A DNA stretch of 64,000 nt, taken from positions 71,538,008 through 71,602,007 of the forward strand of contig NC_080168.1 in assembly GCF_950295315.1 (NCBI RefSeq). The letters run 5' to 3'. A model generated the notes under the pieces. The model was not told where the DNA came from. It made no database searches and saw nothing but the letters and a program-made list of their open reading frames with translations. Source of the DNA: Erinaceus europaeus. Taxonomy: Eukaryota > Chordata > Mammalia > Eulipotyphla > Erinaceidae. The translations under genes and the position numbers were made by a program. Positions 12,851 to 22,660 of the stretch are shown in pieces. Each line of letters begins with the position of its first letter. Position 1 is the first letter of the stretch.

Positions 12851-13224
12851 TATTTTAAGTCAAAAGCAATGCAACTTAGATAAGTTAATCTAAGGTGTAG
12901 GATGACTCTGAAGAACCCAGCCAGAGCTCCAGGCTGTGGCAGAGGCAGAGGCTAGGCTGCCTCTCCTTCTGTCTCTTGTGCTCATACAGTTCTCAATGCC
13001 AAGAAAACACTCAATCTAGTACCCTCACTTTCCAGTGAAATGTAAGTCACCTGCACCAGGTATGCCCCTTGTTCTTTCTTATTTTATTAACGAATTGACT
13101 AATGAGAGACGGAGAGAGCGAGAAACAGAATGTCACTCTGACACATGCCATGCTCATTAAACTTGAGACCCCATTCTTGAGAGTCCAGCTTCTTTCCCTT
13201 TTCTGAGGATGTCAGTTTAACTGG

Positions 13225-13370
13225 ACGCTTTGTGGACAAGGGAGGTAGTTCAATGGTAGCGCACACACTTTGAGTGTGTGAGTTCCTGAGTTCAACCCCT
13301 GGCTCTGTATAACTGGAAGAAAGACAGAAACATGGAGAATGTCATAAACACCCCCCCTCAACACATGAGA
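13225..13370 (+). mobile_element. Diverged SINE with tRNA-like head
   Basis: Head gtagttcaatggtagcgcac and B-box-like gagttcaacccc resemble a tRNA but the rest does not fold as a cloverleaf. The 12850-13225 flank is unassigned. Confidence 0.5.
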
Positions 13371-13629
13371 GTAAAATGGATTTTTTTTTTGTTTTTTTAA
13401 TGACTACTTAGTCAATGTGAGCTTTTATTAGTTTTTGTTTCTTTTTGCTCCTATTTCTTCATTTTTGTCATCAGTGGGGCCAACTCCCTCCACCCTGATA
13501 ATTAGAAAGAGAGAGGCAGAGATATGAGACAGAGAGACACCACAGCACTAAAGCTTCCTTCAGTACTGAGGGGCTGGGCTCAAATTTGGGTCAACTGAAA
13601 GACAAGGCAGGTGCACTGCTTAAGTGAAC

Positions 13630-13830
13630 ATTTTTATTTTTGCCACCAGGGTTACAGCTAGGGCTCAGTGCCTGCATGACTCCAATATTCCCAGTGGCCA
13701 CTTTTTTCTCCCCTTTCTTCAAGATAAAGGGTAAGAGACGGGCAAAGGTCAGGGCAGGGGAGAGAAGGAAGGACACTGCAGCACCACTCCACACCTCATG
13801 AGCTTCCCCTCTGCACGAAAGAGGTGTGGA
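13630..13830 (-). mobile_element. Antisense extended SINE upstream of exon 5
   Basis: Begins ttttgccaccagggttacag and contains cactgcagcaccactccac. It ends about 170 bp before the exon 5 acceptor. Confidence 0.65.
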
Positions 13831-13997
13831 CAGTGACCTCTCCCACTTCCTGTCACTAGGTCCTGAAAGGACCCTTCTCCAGGTGAAAGCCCTGCCCTCT
13901 CCCCCGCCCCTGTGAGGTGGGACTGCACAATGTGGGGGTGGGGGCTCCCTTTCCTCCAGACCTGCTTTACCAGTGTTCACAATTTTCTGCTCCTCAG

Positions 13998-14192
13998 GTG
14001 AACCCGCCCTACTATGTGCCCTTGGTGGAGCTGGTCCCACACCCCGAGACAGCCCCTGCCACGGTGGACCGGACCCACGCACTGATGAGGCAGATTGGAC
14101 AGTCTCCTGTCAGGATGCTGAGGGAGGTGGATGGCTTCGCTTTGAACCGCCTGCAGTATGCGGTCATTGCCGAGGCCTGGCGCCTGGTGCAG
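13998..14192 (+). CDS. CRYL1: CRYL1 exon 5 (residues 147-211)
   Basis: The exon has 195 bases, 65 codons in phase 0, starting [20 protein letters not shown] and ending EAWRLVQ. The acceptor is tcctcag. The donor is CAG followed by gtgtgt, which is canonical GT but weaker than the other donors of this gene. Glu157 lies in the VELVPHPET stretch and Asn196 in GFALNRL; both are active-site residues of gulonate dehydrogenase. The NRL region begins the helical C-terminal domain used for dimerisation in this superfamily. The last residue is Gln where I recall Glu in human, a mild change at the exon boundary. Frame and length match the family without gaps. Confidence 0.96.
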
Positions 14193-14509
14193 GTGTGTGG
14201 GGGCTTGGGGTGGGGGGCATCTCCCCAGCCCCAGAGGCTCAGGAGGGAGTGACTAATGTCACATGGGCCTATATTTGCTCCCAAAAGGTCTTGTTATCAG
14301 GCCCTGGTGAAGGCCTGCCTGGCATCCTCTGTCACGCCCTCCCCTGCCTCTCACCTTCATCTCTGTGGGAGAGGAGGACACTGGTCTCCCAGAGCCTTGA
14401 GGATCCCCCCTTCCCTGCCAGAATGTTCCAGGAGAGAAGAAGTCCTGTTCGGAATGAAATTGTGTCCTCTAAAGGGACCCAACTCCTTTCTTTTTTCTTC
14501 ATTTAAAAA

Positions 14510-14672
14510 TATGATATTTTGTTTTATTTTCACCAGAAAGAGATATGGAGAGTGACCAGAGCATTGCTCAACTCTGGCTCATGGAGGTGCTCGGGATAGA
14601 ACCTGGGACCTCAGAGCCTCAAGCAGCAGTATCTTTTTTTGCAGAATTGTTATGCTGTTTCCCCCAGCCTTC
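14510..14672 (-). mobile_element. SINE family C
   Basis: Contains ccagagcattgctcaactct and ggtgctcgggatagaacc in reverse orientation, about 320 bp after exon 5. Confidence 0.75.
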
Positions 14673-14689
14673 CTTTTCATCATTTTCAT

Positions 14690-15480
14690 AAAGGAATAGT
14701 GATTTACAAGACAGTTGTTGCCACAAGGGTAAAATTTCTCATCCCTTCATGAGAGGTGTGTGCAGAAGACTTCCACCACCAACCCAAGTCCTTCTCCACC
14801 ATCATGCCCTGGGTGCTCAATGCTTGCTCACTATAACCCCCTCACCCCAAGAGTCCTTGGCCTTGATTCAACAGACTCCACCCAGTCTGTACTTCACCCA
14901 GTGTTTTCCCTTTCTGTCCTTGTTTCTTAAGTTCCTTGTATGAGTGAGATCATCCCATATTCATCCTTCTTCTAGCTCATCTTATTCAACATGATTCTTC
15001 CAAGCTCCATCCAAGATGAAGTGAAGGAAATGACTTTATCAGGTGTTACAGCTGCATATTATTCATTGTATAAACATGCCATCACTCTCTTAGCTACTGA
15101 TCTGTTGCTTCCAAGCTTGGGCTGTGAGAAATTATGCTGCTTTGGACATAGGTGAACAGATTTCTCTTTGGATAGGTGTATTTGCTTCCTTTGGGTAAAT
15201 TCCTAGGAGAGGAATTGCTGGTTCATAGCATAGGTCCATTTTCTAGCATTTTGAGAAATCTCCAGATTGTTTTCCACAGGGGTGGGACCAATTTACATTC
15301 CCACCAGCAGTGCAGGAGTGTTCCCCCCCCCCACCCCTCCACAACTTTGGCAACACTTGTTTCTGTCATTTTCCATTTTCTTCCTGTTTCAAGAGCTTGA
15401 GGAAGAAGTGGTGAATGAGTTAACCCTGAAATGTATTACTATTGTACTTGTTTTACATGTAAATTCGAAATCACTTCTTA
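14690..15480 (-). mobile_element. LINE-1 3' end, antisense (copy A)
   Basis: On the minus strand the segment contains diagnostic L1 ORF2-end/3' UTR matter, for example gtgggaatgtaaattgg and the region corresponding to gcatattattcattg. Short frames only; strongly diverged. A second antisense L1 with the same region follows at once, so the two are separate insertions. Confidence 0.75.
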
Positions 15481-16269
15481 TTAAAAGACTAGATTTTTAA
15501 AAATTTATTTAAGAAGCTTTGTAACATTATGTAAATTTCAGGTACATATTGTTGAAAACCAGCATGGACATCTCTTGCAATCACTAAACCATTGACCTTA
15601 TTGTAGTCTGCAGCTGTATTTCTGTTTTCTCTAGTCCATCTTTTTATTTGCTTGAAATACAATAGCTTATAATGTTTTTCTTGCTCCCCTGGATCCATCT
15701 TGCTAAGATTAATGCCACCTAGTCACCACTCATGCTCTGCAAATGTCAGGATTTCATCTGTTTCACAGCTGTCTAGTATTCTGTTGTGTGTGGATAACAT
15801 CTCTATCCAGTTGTCAGCTGAAGATCACTTAGGCTGTTGCCAGTTTGGGGCTGTTGTGAATAATTTTGGAATCACCAAGGCATCATATGCACCTCTTTGA
15901 GTAAGTGGCTTTATATTTTGGGAGTACATGCCCAGAAGTGGGATTTCTGGATGCTATGGAATGTCCGTTTTAATTTCTAGACAAGTCTCTATACCACTTT
16001 TCATAATGGTGGCATTCGTTTCCCTTCCTCCCAACAGGATGTGAGGGTCCCCTCCCTTTCTGCCATCCTCCCAGAACTGATGTTTCCTGTCTTGGAATGA
16101 CAGACTTTCTCACAGGTCTTTCTAAGGCACTGTCTCAGGGTTGGCTGGGTTTGCATTTCCTCGTGAGAATAGAGTGTGGACCTCCTTCATGCACACCGAG
16201 GGGTGTCCATTTAAGTCTTCTGCCCACTTTCCTGTCATATGACCTGTGGATTATCATAAAACTATTCAT

Positions 16270-16859
16270 AAATACTTTAACATTTATTATTGGATAAAGA
16301 CAGAGAGAAATTGAGAATGGAAGGGGAGATAGAGAGGGACAGAGACAGAGAGACACCTACAGCCTTGCTTTACCACTCATGAAGCTTTCCCCCTGCAGAT
16401 GAAGACCAGGGGCTTAAACCTGGGTCCTTGTGCACTGTAATGTGAGTGCTTAACAAAGTGTGCTACTGCCTGGCCCCTGCTTTTTTTCCTTTTAAATTTT
16501 TATTTATTTAAATTTTTTTTTTTTTGCCTCCAGGGTTATTGCTGGGGCCCGGTGCCTGCACCATGAATCCACTGCTCTTGGAGGCCAGTTTTTTCCTTTT
16601 GTTGCCCTTTTTAAAATTGTTATTATGGTTATTATTATTGCTGTCATCAATGTCATTGTTGTTGGATAGGACAGAGAGCAATGGAGAGAGGAGGGGAAGA
16701 CAGAGGGGGAGAGAAGGATAGACACCTGCAGACCTGCTTCACTGCTTGTGAAGCGACCTCCCTGCAGGTGAGGATCCAGGGGCTTGAACCAGGATCCTTC
16801 TGCTGGTCCTTGCGCTTTGCGCCATGTGTGCTTAACCTGCCGTGCTACTGCCCAACCCC
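16270..16859 (-). mobile_element. SINE family B then SINE family A extended, antisense
   Basis: 16270-16480 is a reverse family B copy ending actgcctggcccc. 16512-16859 is a reverse extended family A copy from cagggttattgctggggccc to cgtgctactgcccaacccc; its end is the provirus integration site. Confidence 0.85.
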
Positions 16860-17172
16860 TGTCGCTGTCGGCCCGCAACAACGACACGGACACCAGAGAC
16901 TTCTTCCTCAATTCCCTTTATTTCCTTCTTATGGCCACCTTAAGTACCTTTCACTGTTACATAGTCAACCAATGGGCATTAAGCAAGCATACAGCATTCA
17001 TAGATCATGCAGCCTTCTACCAATCATAAAACAGTTCACATGTACAGCACGCAGTCTGTGAAGTTGGATCGTCCAACTTCCGCAAAGTTGTTTACCACTT
17101 TACTGGTTTAGCCACCACGTGGCCGGCGCCATCTTAGGGGCGTGATGTGCAGTGTCATTATGGCTCCCGACA
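16860..17172 (-). repeat. 3' LTR of the IAP-like provirus
   Basis: 313 bp with TG...CA ends. On the minus strand it contains an AATAAA-type signal near 16917-16923 and an aagatggcgcc motif (about 17124-17135), a YY1-type site common in IAP and other LTRs. It differs from the other LTR at five positions. Confidence 0.93.
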
Positions 17173-17184
17173 GCTCCCCCGTTT
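17173..17184 (-). other. Polypurine tract of the provirus
   Basis: On the minus strand the bases aaacgggggagc directly precede the 3' LTR, the expected place for plus-strand priming. Confidence 0.7.
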
Positions 17185-17406
17185 ATATATAATAAAATGA
17201 GCAGGGGACCATGCCTGTCTTAGGTTGTCCCAGACTGTTCGTACCCTTACCCGTCTTCAGCGGCCGGGCAGCTTGGCACGCCGCCTGTCTTAGGTTGGTA
17301 TAGGAACCCCAGGGAACTTACCCGTCTTTGGCTACTGGTCCAGCATGCTTAGCCAGATTTGAGGGGTCTCTCCACCTTGGATAGCCAACATGGCCTGGAC
17401 CATAAT

Positions 17407-18840
17407 TTATCGTTCGACTCGAGCCTGTGCTCTGAGATGACACAGACAGTAAAGGCCCAGGATGTTGGCATCCACAAGCGCTGTCTCAAGGACCCCTACT
17501 CCAACTGATTCTTTTAGGTGGGAGACTGCCGAGAGCACATAAGCGGCAAACTCTTTTGCCATGGCAATCTGCACTTTGGTGGTATTAATGGAGAAAATTT
17601 GGCATCTCATGGTCTTGGTCAGCATGTCAAACTCAGCAGACCAGGTGCCATTGAGCATCAGGGATAATCGCCTGGAGTGATTAGCTGCCAGACTGTTATT
17701 GACCCATGCCGTACTGGTGACACACACTCCAGGCATGCTCCGCACACAATGAGCAGCCAGCATACCCTCTATTTGCTCAACTGACTCTTGGAGAAGGTCT
17801 ATCCTTTGGTTCACAATTATGATACCTGCTCTGAGGTGTTGAACAACAGCTAGATTGGTTTGTAAGGCCTCGGCCGTGGATGCGGTGAGATTATTTAGAG
17901 CTTCTGCAGTAGGTATGCTGGTAGCTAGGGAAATGCCTGCCGCTGTGGCGGCGGTGGCAGACACGGCAATGGCAGCAACAATTGCCGCTGTAATGCCAAA
18001 ATCTCGCCTGGGGCGGAGCAAAATCTCTATCTCTCCTTCCTCTATCTTAGTGGGTACAGGGAGATAAGTGGGTACCCTGGCCACTACAGCTGTGCCCATA
18101 CCGTTCCAACATTGTGTCAGGTTACATCTCCCTGACTTACAAGGCAGCCGAGTGGTATTAACCGAAGCATGAACAATGAACATGAACGGGAGCTGTACAC
18201 ATACAGGTGTAGGGGGGAAGTTCAATGTAGCATTGCATTCAGAAGGAGAAACATTAGTTTCAAACGTCTCTCCGGGAGTATAAGAATAGGTGCAGTTTTT
18301 CCACATAGCCCCCCACACAAAGGAGAAAGGGGAAATGTCCGAGCAACCCCTGCCCGAGGTGCAGAACAGCCACACTTGCCAAGGGTTGACTGGGGCACCC
18401 TGCGTGGGGTTGCCAAAGGAGTGCTTATATCCTCCAAAAGAGCTGTTGCTAAAGGTCGGGAATCTGCAAGGTGGAGTTGCACACCCCACGAGGGCAGACC
18501 CGCGGGACAGTGGCAGAAGTCATTGTGACTGCCCAGGGGCGCCCGGAGCTATTGGAGAAATGTCCCAGGGTCTGATTCAAAAGCGTCACGCAGGGTCCGA
18601 CAGAGTCTGCCGAGACCCCGAGGGCTTGAAAGCAGACAGTCCCTTGGAGTAGAAAGTCCGTGGTATTGAAGTATCCTGTGGCCGGGTCGAAAGGCACTGT
18701 AGGAAGTCCTGTGGAGGCATTTGTGGACAGGAAGGCTGGCAGGATTTTGGACTCATTGGTCACTGGCAGGGGGAATGGCCACACGCGGGCCGGACTCCAC
18801 AGGTCATCACCATCATGATAAGCAGGGCACGCAGGGGAGT
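17407..18840 (-). pseudogene. env: Retroviral env remnant (surface and transmembrane parts, frameshifted)
   Basis: The envelope glycoprotein would mediate receptor binding (surface subunit) and membrane fusion (transmembrane subunit). The surface part occupies about 18450-18840 in one frame and continues after a frameshift near 18450-18490 in a second frame to about 18030. Numerous N-x-S/T sites are present. A basic RPRR cleavage motif is followed by an Ala/Ile-rich hydrophobic fusion-peptide-like stretch (near 17910-18010), a heptad-rich helix and a Cys-x7-Cys pair, the layout of betaretroviral transmembrane subunits. After that the frame ends at 17407 without a clear long membrane anchor. 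The frameshift and missing anchor argue against a working or domesticated protein from this copy. Confidence 0.88.
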
Positions 18841-19484
18841 CATCTTTATGCGTCACAGCACGGGTCAGCCTTTCCGGGATCCACACAGGCGTCTGCTGAT
18901 TCTGTGGAAAAACACAGACAGAGCCTCGCACCCATCTGAGAACTGGGTCCGGGCCGGCCCAGTGGCCGGTTAAAGGATCTTTCCACATGACCATTTCTTT
19001 AGGGCCAGAGTCGGCGGTGGAGTGCCGATCTGCTGCTGACTTCCCGTGCTCATCCAGGGATAGAAAATTAAGAGTAGGGAGTCGGGCTGTAGCGCAGTGG
19101 GTTAAGCGCAGGTGGCACAAAGCACAAGGACCAGCATAAGGATCCCGGTTCGAACCCCGGCTCCCCACCTGCAGGGGAGTCGCTTCACAGGCGGTGAAGC
19201 AGGTCTGCAGGTGTCTATCTTTCTCTCCTTCTCTCTGTCTTCCCTTCCTCTCTCCATTTCTCTCTGTCCTATCCAACAACGACAACAACAATAATAACTA
19301 CAATAAAAAAACAAGGGCAACAAAAGGGAATAAATAAATAAAATAAATATTTAAAAAAATTAAGAGTAAAGAGAGCAATATGCAGCTTCTCTTTGGGGGA
19401 GCGAAACGTCTCCCCTATACCCCCCTTTTGTTTATATAAGCAATTTTTTAAGGTGAGATGAGCACATTCAATGACTCCTTGTCC
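18840..19484 (-). pseudogene. pol: Retroviral pol remnant: C-terminal part of integrase, split by a SINE
   Basis: Minus-strand translation shows the end of the integrase core (GQGV...TLKN near 19440-19484) and, beyond the inserted SINE, the DNA-binding C-terminal domain with [16 protein letters not shown]. The reading frame then runs into env-like sequence without a stop in the usual place. Reverse transcriptase, RNase H, protease and the integrase N-terminus are absent. The SINE at 19077-19355 interrupts it. Confidence 0.85.
19077..19355 (+). mobile_element. SINE family A inserted in the provirus
   Basis: Near-complete family A copy (gagtcgggctgtagcgcag to aataaataaa tail) flanked by a 13-bp duplication aaaattaagagta at 19064-19076 and 19356-19368. 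It entered after the retrovirus, so it dates the SINE as younger than the provirus. Confidence 0.95.
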
Positions 19485-19681
19485 TCTATCTTTCTGAAAA
19501 CTTCTCCAAGGTGCTCCCATTGCGGGACGGTAAGAAGTCCCTCTTCCAGGAACCATGGAGCGACCTCTTCTACTGTGGACATGAAAGTCCTAATGGTCCC
19601 CATCTTAACAGGTGTCCCATTACTCTTCAGTAATTTCTTAATAGTTCCCTCCATGCGCTGGCTTGACTGAAAGCCTCCCAT
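19485..19681 (-). pseudogene. gag: Retroviral gag N-terminal (matrix) remnant
   Basis: Starting at a minus-strand ATG at 19681 with Met-Gly-Gly (a myristoylation-type start), the frame reads about 65 residues of matrix-like sequence including the EEVAPWFLEEG and VPQWEHLGEVF stretches, which match the betaretroviral matrix fold pattern. It then fuses at about 19485 to integrase in a different frame. An upstream in-frame ATG at 19699 is possible but less likely. Capsid and nucleocapsid are deleted. Confidence 0.8.
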
Positions 19682-19791
19682 GGCGACTCCCTGCTTCAAA
19701 GCAGCTTAACCTGTGATCACAATCCTGCACTTCTCGCAGGTCCCTAGTCTGTTTGACTAGCTTTCGGTTTACTCATGGACCGTTTTGAGAT

Positions 19792-19809
19792 TTCCAGGTT
19801 TCGGCACCA
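19792..19809 (-). other. tRNA-Phe primer-binding site
   Basis: On the minus strand, two bases after the 5' LTR, an 18-base site starts TGGTGCCGAAACC. It complements the 3' end of tRNA-Phe at 16 of 18 positions, by comparison with the tRNA as I know it. This tRNA is the primer used by mouse IAP elements. Confidence 0.85.
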
Positions 19810-19811
19810 CT

Positions 19812-20124
19812 TGTCGCTGTCGGCCCGCAACAACGACACGGACACCAGAGACTTCTTCCTCAATTCCCTTTATTTCCTTCTTATGGCCACCTTAAGTACC
19901 TTTCACTGTTACATAGTCAGCCAATGGGCATTAAGCAAGCATACAGCAGTCATAGATCATGCAGCCTTCTACCAGTCATAAAACAGTTCACGTGTACAGC
20001 ACGCAGTCTGTGAAGTTGGATCGTCCAACTTCCGCAAAGTTGTTTACCACTTTACTGGTTTAGCCACCACGTGGCCGGCGCCATCTTAGGGGCGTGATGT
20101 GCAGTGTCATTATGGCTCCCAACA
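19812..20124 (-). repeat. 5' LTR of the IAP-like provirus
   Basis: 313 bp, same ends and orientation as the other LTR. The last dinucleotide context is caaca here and cgaca in the other copy, one of five differences. Confidence 0.93.
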
Positions 20125-20745
20125 GACCCCCTCTTTTTTAATTTTTTATTGCCAGTAGGGTTATCTCAGGGCTTGATACTGGCATTAAAAATCCACCACT
20201 CCCAGTGAGCATTTTCCCCTTTTTAAAAAAATTTTATGTGATAGAAATTGAGGGGGTGGCAGGCAGTAGTACATATGGTTAAACAAACACATTATCGTGT
20301 GAAAGGACCCAGGTTCAAGCTTCTGGTCCCCACTTAACCAGAGGATGGGGAACTTAGTGAGTGGTGAAGCAGATCTGCAGGTTTCTCTTTCTCCACCCCC
20401 TGCCTCTCTCCCTCTCCCTCTCTCTTTCTCTGCCTTTCCACCATCTCTCAAATTCTCTCTGTCCTATCAAATGAAGCTGAAAGAAAAAAAAAAAAAAGGC
20501 TGCTGAGGCAGTGGATTTGTTGTGCCCACACCAAGCCCCAGCAATAACTCTGGTGGCAATTTTTTTAAAAAGGAAAAAAATGCAGAGGGAAAGGGTAGAT
20601 ACAGAGTGAGAAAAAAGAGAGAGACACCTGCAGACCTGTTTAACTTCTTGTGAAACTTCCCTCCTACAGGTGGGGAGTAAGGCCTTGAACCTGGGTCTTT
20701 GTGCATGGTAACATGTGCTCAACCAGGTGTGCCACTGCCTGGCCT
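20125..20745. mobile_element. Antisense SINE split by a + strand extended SINE
   Basis: 20125-20245 and 20565-20745 are the two parts of a reverse SINE (tttattgccagtagggttat; ccactgcctggcc). Between them 20245-20562 is a + strand extended copy with a 14-A linker and a gccccagcaataactctgg end. Confidence 0.65.
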
Positions 20746-20777
20746 TTCATTGAGCTTTATGAGTTGTTTGAGCCTTT

Positions 20778-21105
20778 TTTTTTTTTTTTTGCCTCCAGTG
20801 TTATTGCTGGGCTTAGTGCCTGCATTACAAATCCACTGCTCCTGGAGGCCATTTTCCCCATTTTTGTTGTGCTTGTCATTATTACTGTTATTGCTGTTGT
20901 TGTTGTTGGATAGGCAGAGAGAAATTGAGAGAAGAGGTGAAGAGGGGGAGAGAAAGATGACACCTGCAGACTTGCTTCATTTGTGAAGTGACCCCCCCCC
21001 TCGCCCTGCAGGTGGGGAGCTGGAGGCTTGAACCAGGATCCTTACGCTGGTCTTTGTGCTTCACACCATGTGAGCTTGACCTGCTGCATTACCACCTGGA
21101 CCCCT
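20778..21105 (-). mobile_element. SINE family A, extended
   Basis: Reverse copy from gcctccagtgttattgctgg through ctgcaggtggggagctgg to the head complement near cattaccacctgg. Confidence 0.8.
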
Positions 21106-21621
21106 GTTTGTACCTTTTTAAATCCTTAACCCTTGTGCCTTCTCCCACCCAGTAGGATTTTCCTGTGGTTTGGATCACATTGTCTTTCTTGGTGTGGAAG
21201 CTTTGCCCTTTGATGGAGCTCTACTTGTTTGTTTTTGCTCCTACATCCTGCACCTCTGAGATCAATGCCCCAAACTCCTCTCTAAGGTATAGGCGTGTGG
21301 CCTGTACACAGTCTTCTATGCATCTCATGCTCTCCGCTATCAGATCTCCATGGGACGCCTGTAGTGGATGGTGTGAGGCAGTGGTCTGGAGTCATTTTTA
21401 GGTGGATGTCTGTCCAGTTTTCCATCTCCATTCCCTGCAAAGACTGCCTCCATGTACCCCAATCTAGCTGGCCTGGGATGTCCCAGGAGTGAACAGACAG
21501 ATCCTGGCCTTGCCTCCTTGGCTCAGGCACTACAACTGTTCTGGAAGCTGTTCGGGCCATGGCTGTGGTGGATGTGCCCTCCTCCTCTGGAGCTGGCTAG
21601 GTCACACCCAGACAGGTGCCA

Positions 21622-21685
<64 letters not shown>

Positions 21686-21752
21686 ATCTATCCATCATCT
21701 ATCTATTTATATCTGAAAAAGTCAACCCCAAGCAATTAAGCCCTGGTGATGA

Positions 21753-21806
<54 letters not shown>
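21622..21806. repeat. (TATC)n and (CA)n microsatellites
   Basis: TATC repeats occupy 21622-21685 with imperfect continuation to 21716. CA repeats occupy 21756-21806. The cysteine-free Tyr-Leu-Ser-Ile frames across them are artefacts. Confidence 0.95.
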
Positions 21807-21808
<2 letters not shown>

Positions 21809-21829
21809 TTTTTTAAAAAAAGAAATTAA

Positions 21830-22325
21830 AGAAAGAGCAAAGAAATAAGGTTACATAATGTTCAGAACCCAAAGGAACTGCCTTTAATGAGTTTTGAGGA
21901 CAATTCAAACCCAAAAAGATAAAATAGTTTGAGGTGAAATTCATGAAGGAGGCAAAGAACTTTGACAATGAAAATTATAGGACATTGCTAAAATAGAGAT
22001 AACACACAGAAAGGGAAGAGCATTCCTTACTCCTGGATCAGAAGAATAAATATTGTTAAAAAATGGCCATTCTACCAAAAGCAATCTACAGATTCAATGT
22101 AGTCCCTATCAAGATCCCAATGACATTTTCAAGGAAATTGGACAACTGGTCCAAAAATTTATGTGGAGTCATAAAAAAAAAAAAACTATGAATAGCCAAC
22201 GCACATCTAAGAATAAAAAGAAAAATATTGAGGTATCACACCCCCCAACTTCCCTTTATACTACAAAGCAATAGTGATTAAAACAGCATGGTACTGGAAA
22301 AAAAATGGACAAATAGAAAAAAGTC
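21830..22325 (+). mobile_element. LINE-1 ORF2 fragment, sense
   Basis: Contains motifs typical of the C-terminal half of L1 ORF2 in order: ggccattctaccaaaagcaa, atctacagattcaatg, and aaaacagcatggtactgg. Several stops. A family A SINE follows within it. Confidence 0.8.
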
Positions 22326-22332
22326 AAGAGCC

Positions 22333-22660
22333 CCGGGGGTCAGGCAGTAGTGGAGCAGGTTAAGCGCAGGTGGTGCAAAGCACAAGGACCTGCATAAGGA
22401 TCCCAGTTCGAGGCCCTGGCTCCCCACCTGCAGGGGCGTCCTTTCACAGGTGGTGAACCAGATCTGTAGGTGTCTATCTTTCTCTCTCCCACTCTGTCTT
22501 CCCCTCCTCTCTCCCTTTCTCTCTGTTCTATCCAACAACAATAATAACTACAACAATAAAACAACAAGGCCAACAAAAGGGAATAAATAAATTTAAAATA
22601 AAAAAGTTTCAAAAAAATAGAAAGAAAGAAAAAAAGAAAAGAAAGAAAGAAAGATGAGCT
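22333..22660 (+). mobile_element. SINE family A and (GAAA)n tail
   Basis: Head ggcagtagtggagcaggtta to caacaataaaacaacaagg, followed by an aaagaaagaaa-rich run at 22615-22655. Confidence 0.85.

Larger units (their letters stand above)
16860..20124 (-). mobile_element. IAP-like (class II) endogenous retrovirus, internally deleted
   Basis: Two 313-bp LTRs in the same orientation enclose about 2.64 kb. The provirus is transcribed right to left. In that direction the order is 5' LTR, tRNA-Phe primer-binding site, gag matrix fragment, the end of pol integrase, env, polypurine tract, 3' LTR. Most of gag and all of protease and reverse transcriptase are missing. The flanks aacccc (16854-16859) and gacccc (20125-20130) are a near-perfect 6-bp duplication. 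LTR length, primer tRNA and env layout match the intracisternal A particle/betaretrovirus group as I know it. The LTRs differ at 5 of 313 positions. Coding potential is broken by the deletion and an env frameshift, so the copy is defective. Confidence 0.92.
15490..21610 (-). mobile_element. Old LINE-1, antisense (copy B), split by about 4.8 kb of younger insertions
   Basis: 15490-16272 covers the 3' UTR and the end of ORF2 (gttgtgaataattttgg, tcttctgcccac). The same L1 resumes at about 21110 (ctcccacccagtagg, tgtttgtttttgctcc, gtgtgaggcagtggtct, catttttaggtggatgtc), in the order expected for a continuing antisense ORF2. Between the pieces lie a family B SINE, an extended family A SINE, the IAP-like provirus and more SINEs. 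Confidence 0.7.

Noticed and set aside
12566..12883. Recurring frames beginning like [16 protein letters not shown] at many places and on both strands
   Set aside because: These are translations of SINE family A in antisense; the same peptide recurs wherever a copy lies.
13225..13330. tRNA gene
   Set aside because: A- and B-box-like motifs come from the tRNA-derived SINE head; no cloverleaf with anticodon arm and acceptor stem is formed.
17407..18489. Domesticated envelope (syncytin-like) gene
   Set aside because: The surface part is in another frame, no clear membrane anchor follows, and the provirus is young, so a selected function is not supported.
21452..21816. Tyr-Leu-Ser-Ile and Thr-His repeat proteins
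   Set aside because: Direct translations of the (TATC)n and (CA)n microsatellites.
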